Source: Beggiatoa leptomitoformis (GTDB taxonomy: Bacteria; Pseudomonadota; Gammaproteobacteria; Beggiatoales; Beggiatoaceae). Taken from it: a stretch of DNA of 64,000 nt. Positions 55,418 through 64,000 of the stretch are shown in pieces; the stretch's first letter is position 1; each line of letters opens with the position of its first letter. The stretch is taken from assembly GCF_001305575.3 (NCBI RefSeq), contig NZ_CP012373.2, positions 1,240,001-1,304,000 of the forward strand, in the 5' to 3' direction. A model generated the notes under the pieces. The model was not told where the DNA came from, made no database searches, and worked only from the letters and a program-made list of their open reading frames with translations. The translations under genes were made by a program, and so were the position numbers.

Positions 55418-56560
55418 ATGTTTAAACAATTCCTTAATACAATAACATTGCTTGGTCTATCTATGGGTGCTTGTATCGCGCTCGCGGCTGAACCTTACAC
55501 CGTGCGAGAATATTCTATTCCCACCACAGTAACACTCGGCGGCACAGTTGTTCCTTATAAAGAAGTTACTTTTTCCGCGCAATTATCGGGGCGTGTAGAA
55601 CGACTTGCAGGAGAAGAAGGCGCAGGCTTTGCCAAAGACACGGTTTTAGTTGCATTAAATAACAATGAATTGCTTGCACAACGCCGCTCAGCCATTGCAC
55701 AAATGATGAATGCAGATGCCACGTTACGCAATGCCAACGTGCAATACAATCGAGAACTATGGTCGCCTAACTCCCCCACACAAGCACCCGGTGGCATGGG
55801 AATGCCCAATATGTTTGACCAATTTTTTACCAAACCCGCAAGCGATTTTTTCGGGCAAAGTAGTAGTTTTTTAGATCGCCAAGCGGATTTACATCGTTAC
55901 GGCACACAAACAGAACAAGCACGTAACGCCCTATTACAAGCGCAGTCACAAATCGAACAAATTGATGCAAAACTGCGTGATACCGTGAGTAAAGCACCCT
56001 TTGAAGGGGTTATTACCAAAAAATTTATTGAAGTTGGCGATACAGTTCAACCCGGTCAAGCCTTACTCCAATTTGCAGATACCAAATACCTACAAATCGT
56101 TGTTGATGTTCCTGCCCGCTTAGTTGCCAGTTTAAGCGTTGGTGTGCGTGTTCCCGCCCGTTTAGATGTTGCTAACCAAGTGATTGAAGCACGAGTTGCC
56201 CAAATCTTTCCCACCGCAGACCCACAACGCCACACCGTTACCGTTAAATTTGACTTACCCATTAGCACCCGCACAGGTCCAGGACAATATGCACAAGTAG
56301 AAATTCAAGACCTGACAATACCCCCACAAACACTAGCCATTATTCCTAAAACAGCATTGGTATGGCGAGGTAGTTTACCCGGTGTCTATGTTCTTGAACG
56401 AGAACGTCGAGCATTGCGCCTTGTGCGCATAGGACGGGAAATGGATGCACAAAATGTGAGCATTTTAAGTGGTTTAAAAGCAGGTGATACGATTGAGTTA
56501 AGTCCTATTCCGGGGACAACTTCAGGCTGGGTTTCTGCACCAACCGAAACGCACCAATAG
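55418..56560 (+). CDS. RND efflux periplasmic adaptor (membrane fusion protein)
   Basis: A 380-aa protein. The ATG at 55418 is used because a signal peptide begins there (FLNTITLLGLSMGACIALAA); the frame is open 54 nt further upstream. It has barrel-sandwich halves around VTLGGTVVPYKEVTFSAQLS and APFEGVITKKFIEVGDTVQP, a coiled-coil hairpin with a 30-residue Gly/Pro-rich insertion (APGGMGMPNMFDQFF), and a beta-barrel ending in SILSGLKAGDTIELSP. It should link the RND pump to an outer-membrane channel, which is not in the window. Confidence 0.93.
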   Translation: MFKQFLNTITLLGLSMGACIALAAEPYTVREYSIPTTVTLGGTVVPYKEVTFSAQLSGRVERLAGEEGAGFAKDTVLVALNNNELLAQRRSAIAQMMNADATLRNANVQYNRELWSPNSPTQAPGGMGMPNMFDQFFTKPASDFFGQSSSFLDRQADLHRYGTQTEQARNALLQAQSQIEQIDAKLRDTVSKAPFEGVITKKFIEVGDTVQPGQALLQFADTKYLQIVVDVPARLVASLSVGVRVPARLDVANQVIEARVAQIFPTADPQRHTVTVKFDLPISTRTGPGQYAQVEIQDLTIPPQTLAIIPKTALVWRGSLPGVYVLERERRALRLVRIGREMDAQNVSILSGLKAGDTIELSPIPGTTSGWVSAPTETHQ

Positions 56561-56597
56561 CACCCATTCAAGAATAAATTAAGCAAGGCTAAACACC

Positions 56598-56628
56598 AGA
56601 ATTGTCTGCATCAAGATTTCCTGTGTTA
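56598..56628 (+). repeat. Dispersed intergenic repeat copy
   Basis: AGAATTGTCTGCATCAAGAT followed by TTCCTGTGTTA. It aligns with 30548-30578 over about 30 bases with several changes. Confidence 0.55.
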
Positions 56629-56801
56629 GCAACTATAAAAGTTATCAGTTTGATAAAGCTGAATGTTTTAACTCAACATCTTTGTTTATTCGGCACTACC
56701 CGATATTTAAATGACTGTTAAAGCCGTGCGGAATCATCTTAACTGACCACCCACACCCTACAGATAGTTCTGTTCACCTACCTACTAATAACAGATTATT
56801 C

Positions 56802-59800
56802 ATGGCAATGACTGAACATAATTCCCAACAACCTTCCCCCGACAGCCCCCAATTGTCTGCAACTGCGCCCAAACCCCACCTTGGGATTGCAGGACAAATG
56901 GCACACGCTTTTATTGAATCGCCCCTATCACCACTGCTTTTTATCGCAATGTTTTTTATGGGCTTACTGGGAATATTTTTTACACCGCGTCAAGAAGACC
57001 CACAAATATCTGTCCCTATGGTGGATATTTTTATCCAGTATAACGGTGCATCTGCCGAACAAGTTGCAAGCCTTGCCATAGACCCCTTACAACGGATTAT
57101 GAGCGAAATACCCGGTGTTAAACATGTTTATTCCATGTCAGACCATGGACAAGGTGTGGTCACAATAGAATTTGACGTGGGCGAAAAAATGGAAAACTCC
57201 GTTTTTAAAGTGCATGACAAACTCCAAAGCAACATGGAAAAAATGCCGCCCGGTGTCTCGCCACCATTGGTTAAACCCAAAGGCATTGATGATGTTCCCG
57301 TTGTGGCATTAACACTGTGGTCAGAAGCAGTGGATGATGGCGTATTACGTACTTTAGCCCTAGATGTCATGCAAAACTTGAAAGAAATCCCCAATACAGG
57401 ACAAAGTTTTGTTGTAGGCGGGAGAGCAGAGCAAGTGCGGGTAGAAGTGATTCCTGAACGACTTTCTGGTTTTTCCATCAGTTTAGAACAAGTTGCAAAT
57501 ACGATTCAAACCGCTAACAGCCAAACACAAGCGGGACATATTGAAACCGAAAACGGATTTTTCACGGTTTACACCGGTAGTTTTTTACGTAATGCGGAAG
57601 ACGTTGCCCGTTTAGTTGTCGGTACACATTTAGATGTACCTGTTTATGTCCGTGACATTGCAACCGTGACGCAAGAACCCGCTGAACCACAACAAATGGT
57701 CAACTTTTTTTCGGGCAAAGCCTATAACTACATGACAGCAAGCAGTGCAGCAAATACACCGCGTACAGTGCCAAATATTGACGGCGCGTCCGCAGTTACC
57801 ATTGCCATTGCGAAAAAAATTAATACCAATGGAGTAAGTGTTGCGAATGCCGTATTAGCACAAATTGACAGATTGAAAGGGCAATTAATCCCAGATAATG
57901 TGCATGTCGAAGTGACTCGCAACTATGGTAAAACGGCAAATGACAAAGTAAATAGCTTGATTATTAAACTTTTTATCGCAACAGGTGCAGTCACTATTTT
58001 AGTCTTGGTTTGGTTAGGTTTTCGTCCTGCAATCGTTGTAACTTTAGTGATTCCTGTTGTCATATTAATCACCGTTTTTTCCGCATGGATACTAGGTTTT
58101 ACCATAGACCGCGTTAGTTTATTCGCGCTAATTTTTTCTATTGGCATTTTGGTTGATGATGCGATTGTTGTTGTTGAAAACATTTATCGACGCTGGTTAT
58201 TAGAAGAATCCACTTCCAATGAAATTGCGGTTGATGCAGTGCGTGAAGTTGGTAATCCGACTATTTTAGCCACATTTACCGTTGTTGCCGCATTACTACC
58301 AATGGGTTTTGTCTCTGGCATGATGGGACCCTATATGGCACCGATTCCCGCATTAGGCTCTGTGGCAATGTTATTTTCCCTTTTTGCCGCCTTCGTGTTC
58401 ACACCTTGGCTCGCCCGTTGGCTCAAGCCTTCTATGCAAGCATTACAGAAAGCCGAACAAGTAGAACACCGCTTTAACGAACGCATGAACCGCCTGTTTA
58501 AAGCGACTATTCCACCGTTATATCAAGAACGTTGGAAAGGCTGGACATTTCTTGGCAGTTTATTGTTATTGTTTGGATTAGCCTGCTCTCTCTTTTATTA
58601 TCAATGGGTAGAAGTCAAAATGTTACCTTTAGATAATAAGCCCGAATTCTCAGTATTTATCGACATGCCTGAAGGGACAGCACTACCTGACACGATAAAT
58701 ATGAGTTACGCCATGGCAGAAAAAATCCGCGAAATTCCCGAAGTAGTTTCTTTAGTAACGTACACAGGTACATCTCAACCATTTGATTTTAATGGTATGG
58801 TTCGCCATTACTACTTACGTAATCGTCCATGGCAGGCAGACATTCATATTCAATTACAAGATAAAAAAGACCGTCATCGTAGTAGCCACGAGATTGCGAC
58901 AGAAACCCGACGTTTATTAAAAGAATTAGTAAAAAATAGCGCGATACATTTTACAGTTGTTGAAATGCCTCCGGGGCCGCCTGTATTACAAACAATCGTT
59001 GCTGAAGTTTATGCCCCTGATGATGCAACCCGACATGCCATCGCCCAAAAACTAACCGACACCTTTATGCAAACCAAGATTGTTGACGATGTCGATAACT
59101 ATATGGCAACGCCTTATAGTATTTGGCGGTTTGTCGTGGATATAGAAAAAGCTGTAAGGCGTGGTATTTCAGTGGATACGATTAATCGCAATCTAACCAT
59201 GGCATTAGGTGAATACAAAGTGGGTGATATTAAAGTAGGTACGGTGCTAGAACCAACCTATATCATCTTGCAAGTCCCCCTAGCGATGCGTTCTCAACTA
59301 ACCCGTTTGTACGATTTGCCAATTCCCAGCCAAACAGGCAATACAATACCGTTAGCAGAATTAGGGCGGTTTGTGAAAGAAGAACAAGAGCCACTCATTT
59401 TTCAAAAAGATTTACGTCGCATAGAATATGTCGTTGGCGATTCTGTTGGAATATACGATGCTAAAAATAATAAATATCAGCTAACTGCGCCGATTTATGG
59501 CATGTTTGAAATAGAATCTCTGCTCAAAGACTATCAAACACCCGATAAAGTCGCGCTGACAGGTGGCTATTATTTTGGCGCACCGCCTGCAGATGGGCGT
59601 TCTGCATTTGAATGGACTGGCGAATGGACAGTGACTTATGAAACTTTCCGCGACATGGGGCTGGCATTTTGTGTTGCCATGATATTGATTTATATCCTTG
59701 TTGTCTGGCAGTTTGGCAATTTTATCGTACCTGCAATAATTATGGCTCCCATTCCTCTAACCCTATTAGGCATTATTCCGGGACATTGGCTACTGGATGC

Positions 59801-60710
59801 GAAATTTACAGCAACGTCCATGATAGGTTGGATTGCGCTGGCGGGTATTATCGTGCGGAATTCTATTTTATTAGTGGATTACACCATTCATGAAGTACAA
59901 AAAGGCACGCCACTCCAAGATGCTGTAATACTGGCATGTAAAACGCGAACCCGTCCTATTATGATAACGGCCTTAGCCCTTGTTGCAGGCTCATTTGTTA
60001 TTCTGTTTGACCCCATTTTTCAAGGCATGGCGATTTCATTACTCTTTGGCGTAATGGTTTCTACTATTCTAAGCCTTATCGTTATCCCCTTGGGTTGTTT
60101 AAGTATTGGCGCAACAAGACTTTGTTCAGGCTCTGGTGGTGTTTGTCAAACGGCAATGCTCCCTCCTTCAACGCCTGAAACTGATAAATTATCAACTGCT
60201 TATCGTCAACCGCTCTGGCTGGTTATTTGGGCGTGGATGATGAATATCTTAATTATGGCGTTTTATATAGTACGCGCTATCGTGATTATGCTAACGATGG
60301 CAGTGCAAGCATTAAAGGCGAAATTTTCTCCGCCTACTCCGCCCGCACCTTTACCAACTGCTGGAGAAGCAATTGCACCAGTGGTTGAAACAAACACATC
60401 TGTAGCAACAAAACCCGCCACAACAGAATCAAGTGACGATAATCAACCCATTATTACGGCAGAAATATCTACGCCTGTGGTTGAAATCGCCCAACCCACG
60501 CCTAAAGAAACACCACCATCTGCGATAGAACCAAACAACAACCCACAAGATGACCAAGTAAATATCACAAAAGCGGAAACGCCAATAACCCCATCAACAG
60601 GTGAAATACCGCCTACCAATAAACTATCAAAGACAAGAAAAGCGACTAGACGCGGTATCCGTTTAAAAACAGATTTACCGCAAAAACCAAAAGATTCTGA
60701 GGAATCGTAA
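56802..60710 (+). CDS. RND efflux pump permease with extra C-terminal helix and Pro-rich tail
   Basis: A 1302-aa protein. It has the RND body with twelve membrane helices and two large periplasmic loops. The proton relay segment is FSIGILVDDAIVVVENIYRR (two Asp in helix 4), and the motif near the end is MITALALVAGS. The body ends near residue 1105. It is followed by another strongly hydrophobic stretch (VIWAWMMNILIMAFYIVRAI) and then about 125 residues rich in Pro, Thr, Glu and Ala with a basic end (TRKATRRGIRLKT). Typical pumps are 1030-1060 aa, so the N-terminal 35 and C-terminal about 200 residues are additions. The adaptor gene lies 241 nt upstream, with a repeat copy in between. Substrate unknown. 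Confidence 0.93.
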   Translation: MAMTEHNSQQPSPDSPQLSATAPKPHLGIAGQMAHAFIESPLSPLLFIAMFFMGLLGIFFTPRQEDPQISVPMVDIFIQYNGASAEQVASLAIDPLQRIMSEIPGVKHVYSMSDHGQGVVTIEFDVGEKMENSVFKVHDKLQSNMEKMPPGVSPPLVKPKGIDDVPVVALTLWSEAVDDGVLRTLALDVMQNLKEIPNTGQSFVVGGRAEQVRVEVIPERLSGFSISLEQVANTIQTANSQTQAGHIETENGFFTVYTGSFLRNAEDVARLVVGTHLDVPVYVRDIATVTQEPAEPQQMVNFFSGKAYNYMTASSAANTPRTVPNIDGASAVTIAIAKKINTNGVSVANAVLAQIDRLKGQLIPDNVHVEVTRNYGKTANDKVNSLIIKLFIATGAVTILVLVWLGFRPAIVVTLVIPVVILITVFSAWILGFTIDRVSLFALIFSIGILVDDAIVVVENIYRRWLLEESTSNEIAVDAVREVGNPTILATFTVVAALLPMGFVSGMMGPYMAPIPALGSVAMLFSLFAAFVFTPWLARWLKPSMQALQKAEQVEHRFNERMNRLFKATIPPLYQERWKGWTFLGSLLLLFGLACSLFYYQWVEVKMLPLDNKPEFSVFIDMPEGTALPDTINMSYAMAEKIREIPEVVSLVTYTGTSQPFDFNGMVRHYYLRNRPWQADIHIQLQDKKDRHRSSHEIATETRRLLKELVKNSAIHFTVVEMPPGPPVLQTIVAEVYAPDDATRHAIAQKLTDTFMQTKIVDDVDNYMATPYSIWRFVVDIEKAVRRGISVDTINRNLTMALGEYKVGDIKVGTVLEPTYIILQVPLAMRSQLTRLYDLPIPSQTGNTIPLAELGRFVKEEQEPLIFQKDLRRIEYVVGDSVGIYDAKNNKYQLTAPIYGMFEIESLLKDYQTPDKVALTGGYYFGAPPADGRSAFEWTGEWTVTYETFRDMGLAFCVAMILIYILVVWQFGNFIVPAIIMAPIPLTLLGIIPGHWLLDAKFTATSMIGWIALAGIIVRNSILLVDYTIHEVQKGTPLQDAVILACKTRTRPIMITALALVAGSFVILFDPIFQGMAISLLFGVMVSTILSLIVIPLGCLSIGATRLCSGSGGVCQTAMLPPSTPETDKLSTAYRQPLWLVIWAWMMNILIMAFYIVRAIVIMLTMAVQALKAKFSPPTPPAPLPTAGEAIAPVVETNTSVATKPATTESSDDNQPIITAEISTPVVEIAQPTPKETPPSAIEPNNNPQDDQVNITKAETPITPSTGEIPPTNKLSKTRKATRRGIRLKTDLPQKPKDSEES

Positions 60711-60785
60711 TGCGATGAAATAAGGATTGATATACCTTTTCAGGGCAATTATCAGTTCTTACTCAAAAAATCTTGCAAAAGCAAC

Positions 60786-60824
60786 ACGGGTAACACTACT
60801 AAAAATGGTGTTACCCGTTGTTTT
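60786..60824. terminator. Terminator hairpin after the RND gene, dispersed hairpin family
   Basis: GGGTAACAC (60788-60796) pairs with GTGTTACCC (60808-60816), extended outwards by CAAC/GTTG with a two-base bulge, followed by TTTT. The arm sequence ACGGGTAACAC is a variant of ACGGATAACAC. It lies 76 nt behind the RND stop. Confidence 0.72.
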
Positions 60825-60877
60825 ATATAGCTCATTGGTTACGAATCTTAAGAATGCAAAACGTAAACGGTGTTTTA

Positions 60878-61585
60878 TAGTAACAGTACTCTAAAAAGAG
60901 AATAAGAAATGACCTATTCACCAGACTTCCATCGTAAAGTGTTAGCGACTAAAGAAGAAGAAAATCTTACCCTAACCGCCGTTACCAAATGCTTTAAAAT
61001 AGCCATAGCAAGCGTCGTCAGGTGGAGTAAGGTATTGGAAGTAACAGACCCTGTAAAATTGACAGTGAAGCCTTAAGACAAGATGTTGAGTTATATCCCG
61101 ATGTTTATCATTATGAACGCGCAGCCCGTTTTGGAATGACGGAAGGCGGGATTCGCCATGTGTTAAAACGTTTAGGGATTAGCCGTAAAAAAACACTCAA
61201 ACATCCCAAAGCTAACCCCGAAGCAAGTCTTCCAAGACAAAATGACTTTTTATCGGCAAACCTTGTTGGGGTTCACATCATTGGAATGCTAAAGGATGCA
61301 CTAATGTCATCTGGGCTTTGCTCAAATTTTGTTTATTAACGGTCTCTTTAGTTTCTGGGGTGATTAATTCCGATGTTTGCTTGGATAACCTAAGAGTTAC
61401 TCCCTAAACTCCCCCAGAATTCTGTCATCGTGATAGATAATGCGACTTCTCATAAACGAAGCGACATTCACACGGCTGAGCTACCCCCTTATTCGCCCGA
61501 TTTAAATCCCATTGAACATAAATGGGCTCAGGTGAAAGCTCTTCGTAAACGACAACATTGTTCTATCGATGTGCTTTTTTCATAA
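60878..61585 (+). pseudogene. Degraded IS630-type element and transposase remnant
   Basis: The left end TAGTAACAGTACTCTAAAAA matches the terminal repeat of the intact copy at 36178. The transposase starts at 60909 (MTYSPDFHRKVLATKEEENL), shifts frame after VLEV, continues in a new frame with ARFGMTEGGIRHVLKRLGIS and RKKTLKHPKANPEA, then loses the middle with the first catalytic Asp. The C-terminal region (PPYSPDLNPIEHKWAQ in the intact copy) is present as DNA but frameshifted. The right end is missing after 61585. Confidence 0.85.
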
Positions 61586-61665
61586 CAAATCTGTTCTGCT
61601 TTATGCCTTTATGGGAACAAAAGCTGTTAGGGGATGGGGATACCAAGAAAAGCCAACGGGAACAA

Positions 61666-61743
61666 TGTCTCCGTCGGAGGTGACCTTGCTAGTGTTGTTT
61701 CATCAATCAAATAAGCATCGTTTCAAGGAGTTTTATACGTAAC
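61666..61743 (+). pseudogene. Fragment of an IS982-type transposase
   Basis: MSPSEVTLLVLFHQSNKHRF, then KEFYT and a stop. This resembles the SLSEI-ILVLFHQSHYRNFK segment near the N-terminus of IS982-family transposases. Only about 25 codons remain. The assignment is from memory of the motif. Confidence 0.45.
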
Positions 61744-61783
61744 ATGTGCCGCATCAAATCGGGTAGGCATTTTCTTAAACAGG

Positions 61784-63220
61784 TTAAGTTAGTATTAGTT
61801 GAAAGTCTAAAAAATAAAAATCCTCTTTAAAATTAGGTTGTTCATTTTTATTTTTTTCTTTGCCCCGATAATTTTGATCGCTCTGCAAATACTCAAAAAT
61901 TAATTTTCTTGCTTTTTCTACTTTTTCAGGATTTTCAGATATAAAACCGATAGGTATTGAAACTGAAGAAAAAGAGCCTGACACTTGATAATAATGGAAA
62001 AGCACACAAACAAAATAGGGGGCATACAAAAAAACTTCTAAATGCCCACCCATAATTGGCTGAACATAGCCATAAGTTTCAAACCCATTTGTATCAATCA
62101 AATAATTTTTTTGTTCTTCTTCTATTGGAAGCAGTATTTTTAGCTCAATCTTTTTTTCTGAAAAATGACTAATAAAGTTATTAAAAAGTCTAGTTCTACC
62201 AAAGAAACTATTTTGTGGTAAAAGCCAGCATACTGATTTATGAAATTTTTTGCCTTCATATTTTTTCAAAACATTTTTTACTGAGTCAAAATTATGAAAC
62301 TCACCATCTACATATACATTTCCTAATAAAGCATCTGTTTCATCTTCATACTTTACATTTTTTTGCAAATGAACTTCTTTAACATAATTAAGTAAATTTA
62401 ATTTATCTCTACTATCAATTTTATTCCCTATCAGGTTATCTTTAAAAATTTTAATAAAATCTAGCAAATATCCTTCTTGTTTATCGTATTCTCTAAAAAC
62501 ATTGGATGAAAATGTGTCGATAATAGCCTTATAAATGGCTTCATCTCGCTTAATAAGTTCTTCATTTTCCTTAGAGTTAATTATACTGGCAGACTCAGCA
62601 TCTATTTTTAGATGAAAATCAAGAGGAATGGAGGCACTAAAATGTTTTTTAGCTGTAACTTCTTTTATTTTATAAAGCTGTTTTTTATCATCATTTTGTA
62701 CAATGTCATGAAAATGATGTTCAAATGACATTTCTGCGTGATGTATGCTTTTAGAAATATGTTCGTCACTTTCGTTTAAATTAATACAAAACCGACACTT
62801 TTCGTTGTCATCTTTAAATAAAGGCTTGAAACTAATTAAATTGAACTTAACAGATTTATTATCCTCTTCTATTTTAAAAAATCTAGGCAAGTTATCAGAA
62901 CTTTCTTCAAATTTAGATTTAGCATATTCCGTCAATTCAAGTTCGTCATCTTGATTAAAAACAACCAACCTTTCATTAATTAAACTATTAACAATAACTT
63001 CTGTTTCTTTAGATGAAAATCCAAAATACTCTTGAATATTAGAAACAGCAATACTTTGACAAGTATGAATAAGCCTAACAATAAACTCTGTTACTATAGG
63101 CAGTCTTTCTTGTTTAGTATAAGAATACTGAATATTAAAACTTTTACATGGCAATGCAAAACTAATTTGATTCAATAAAATCTTAATTTCTTCCGAATCT
63201 ACTGTATTATTTTGTGTCAT
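61784..63220 (-). CDS. Unrecognised protein paired with SF1 helicase, winged-helix-like N-terminus
   Basis: A 478-aa protein of no family I can name. Residues about 40-115 (LIHTCQSIAVSNIQEYFGFS, then VIVNSLINERLVVFNQDDEL) look like a winged helix: helix, turn-helix, beta wing. The middle has KCRFCINLNE (a CxxC) and HHAEMSFEHHFHD, a His-rich segment. The C-terminal third (SFFGRTRLFNNFISHF, IELKILLPIEEEQKNY, HLEVFLYAPYFVCVLF) is alpha/beta in look, but I see no HKD or PD-(D/E)XK motif. It is clearly richer in A+T than the rest of the window. Its start overlaps the helicase stop by 14 nt, so the two are translationally coupled. Confidence 0.75.
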   Translation of the reverse strand: MTQNNTVDSEEIKILLNQISFALPCKSFNIQYSYTKQERLPIVTEFIVRLIHTCQSIAVSNIQEYFGFSSKETEVIVNSLINERLVVFNQDDELELTEYAKSKFEESSDNLPRFFKIEEDNKSVKFNLISFKPLFKDDNEKCRFCINLNESDEHISKSIHHAEMSFEHHFHDIVQNDDKKQLYKIKEVTAKKHFSASIPLDFHLKIDAESASIINSKENEELIKRDEAIYKAIIDTFSSNVFREYDKQEGYLLDFIKIFKDNLIGNKIDSRDKLNLLNYVKEVHLQKNVKYEDETDALLGNVYVDGEFHNFDSVKNVLKKYEGKKFHKSVCWLLPQNSFFGRTRLFNNFISHFSEKKIELKILLPIEEEQKNYLIDTNGFETYGYVQPIMGGHLEVFLYAPYFVCVLFHYYQVSGSFSSVSIPIGFISENPEKVEKARKLIFEYLQSDQNYRGKEKNKNEQPNFKEDFYFLDFQLILT

Positions 63221-64000
63221 AAACTAAATAGTCCTTTGAATCTTGTTCTCGAATGAATTTTAAAACGCGCCCTAGTGCAGCATTTTTATTTTTTTCATGT
63301 TGTGATGTTTTAGTTTCGCCTTCCCACATATTAGTTGCACCAATGATAATCAATCTATCCTTTGCTCTGGATAAAGCCACATTAATGCGTTGGGCATCTT
63401 TTAAAAATCCCTGTTCATAATGCGAATTGTGGCGGGTTAAAGATAAAATAATAATATGATTTTCTTTACCTTGATAACTATCTACCGTATCAACTTTAAT
63501 TAGTTTTTTAAATTCACTACTTAGTCCTTCTAATTCGGTCAATTTTTTGTTAATTAATTTTCTCTGTTCAGCATACATACAAATGATACCAATCATTTTT
63601 TCTGCCTCATGCAATTCATCTTTTATACAATTTAAAAAATTTTCAGAATTGGCTATTTCTTTCAATAAATTTAAAATAACATTGGCTTCATAATCATTGC
63701 TGATTTTATCCCCAACTTTTTTATCGTAAGATTTTTCTCTTTGTTTACCTGTATCTAACCAAATAACTTGTGCGCTATTTAACGGATTTGGTAAATCAGC
63801 ATAAAATGGTTGCGGCGCATTTCGACCTGTTTTTAATTCAATTTCTTTTTCTTTATAAAAACATTCTGAAACTAAGTTACCAATTGCAGAAGCCATACGA
63901 TATTGTGTTGTTAATGTTGCGCCAACTTGTTTTCCATAATTTGATTGAAATGCGCGTTCAAAATCACTGGTACGTTCTAATAATTCTTCTTTTAAATTAA
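63207..64000 (-). CDS. UPF1/Dna2-like SF1 helicase, C-terminal part (start beyond window)
   Basis: The frame is open to the right edge: upstream of the ATG at 63896 it continues through QVGATLTTQYRMASAIGNLV, so the start lies outside. Motifs of SF1B (COG1112-like, AAA_12) helicases are visible: LTTQYRM (motif IV), VDTVDSYQGKENHIIILSLT (motif V) and AQRINVALSRAKDRLIIIGA (motif VI). Walker A and B must lie beyond 64000. It unwinds or translocates on DNA or RNA. Its last 14 nt overlap the next gene. Such helicases are common in anti-phage islands with an unknown partner, and the IS remnants next door fit a mobile locus. Confidence 0.92.
   Translation of the reverse strand, partial: NLKEELLERTSDFERAFQSNYGKQVGATLTTQYRMASAIGNLVSECFYKEKEIELKTGRNAPQPFYADLPNPLNSAQVIWLDTGKQREKSYDKKVGDKISNDYEANVILNLLKEIANSENFLNCIKDELHEAEKMIGIICMYAEQRKLINKKLTELEGLSSEFKKLIKVDTVDSYQGKENHIIILSLTRHNSHYEQGFLKDAQRINVALSRAKDRLIIIGATNMWEGETKTSQHEKNKNAALGRVLKFIREQDSKDYLVYDTK

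Overview
The window looks like a chromosomal segment of a low-to-medium GC, sulfur-oxidising gammaproteobacterium. Evidence: soxB (thiosulfohydrolase), a SoxH-type periplasmic MBL hydrolase, glcE-glcF glycolate oxidase, class I fructose-1,6-bisphosphatase, an FHA-type exoprotein, lolA, type II secretion pseudopilins and a gamma-type tRNA-Pro. The mix, with dense two-component and c-di-GMP signalling and slr1658/slr1659-like regulators, resembles filamentous Thiotrichales such as Beggiatoa. The genus is inference.

Layout. 1-2.6 kb: the end of a hybrid histidine kinase with STAS and HATPase-like regulators. 2.8-8.6 kb: a secreted beta-helix protein, an HD-GYP protein with an SGNH esterase, and a PAS-GGDEF-EAL protein. 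8.8-16.2 kb: fbp, a PaaI thioesterase, a hybrid kinase whose catalytic core is destroyed, a DosC-like globin-coupled diguanylate cyclase and a monothiol glutaredoxin. 16.4-20.8 kb: a DmeF-type metal exporter, a tail-anchored coiled-coil protein, soxB and an orphan VapB-like protein. 20.8-26.1 kb: an unrecognised membrane/TPR gene pair and a divergent large Hsp70 with a DUF3731-like C-terminus. 26.4-35.1 kb: a TPR-DUF58-TgpA operon, a pseudoreceiver-like protein, lolA and glcEF. 35.4-37.5 kb: a broken vapBC pair followed by an IS5-type element that carries an IS630-type element inside its transposase gene. 37.6-40.6 kb: gspH-gspI-pqiA-pqiB, all overlapping. 40.7-45.8 kb: a 51-aa membrane protein, tRNA-Pro(GGG), a large FHA-type exoprotein and a YhaO/SbcD-like nuclease. 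45.8-52.1 kb: two sensor kinases, the SoxH-like hydrolase and metF. 52.3-60.7 kb: a MoxR/McrB-type AAA+ ATPase with a Cys-rich N-terminus, an SCP2 protein, and an RND adaptor and pump with an unusual C-terminal extension. 60.9-64 kb: remnants of IS630 and IS982 elements, then a very AT-rich pair: an unknown winged-helix-like protein overlapping a UPF1/Dna2-like SF1 helicase that runs off the window.

How the genes work together. Three c-di-GMP enzymes (HD-GYP, EAL and an oxygen-sensing GGDEF) lie within about 10.5 kb and could link redox or oxygen sensing to motility or biofilm. soxB and the SoxH-like gene fit thiosulfate oxidation, but the rest of the sox set is not here. Two families of dispersed intergenic elements are visible: a terminator-like hairpin with arms like ACGGATAACACC, and a roughly 30-bp repeat with core TTGTCTGAATCA. 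The best candidates for something undescribed are the helicase/winged-helix pair at the right edge, the AAA+ ATPase with the Cys-rich domain, and the membrane/TPR pair at 20.8-23.2 kb.
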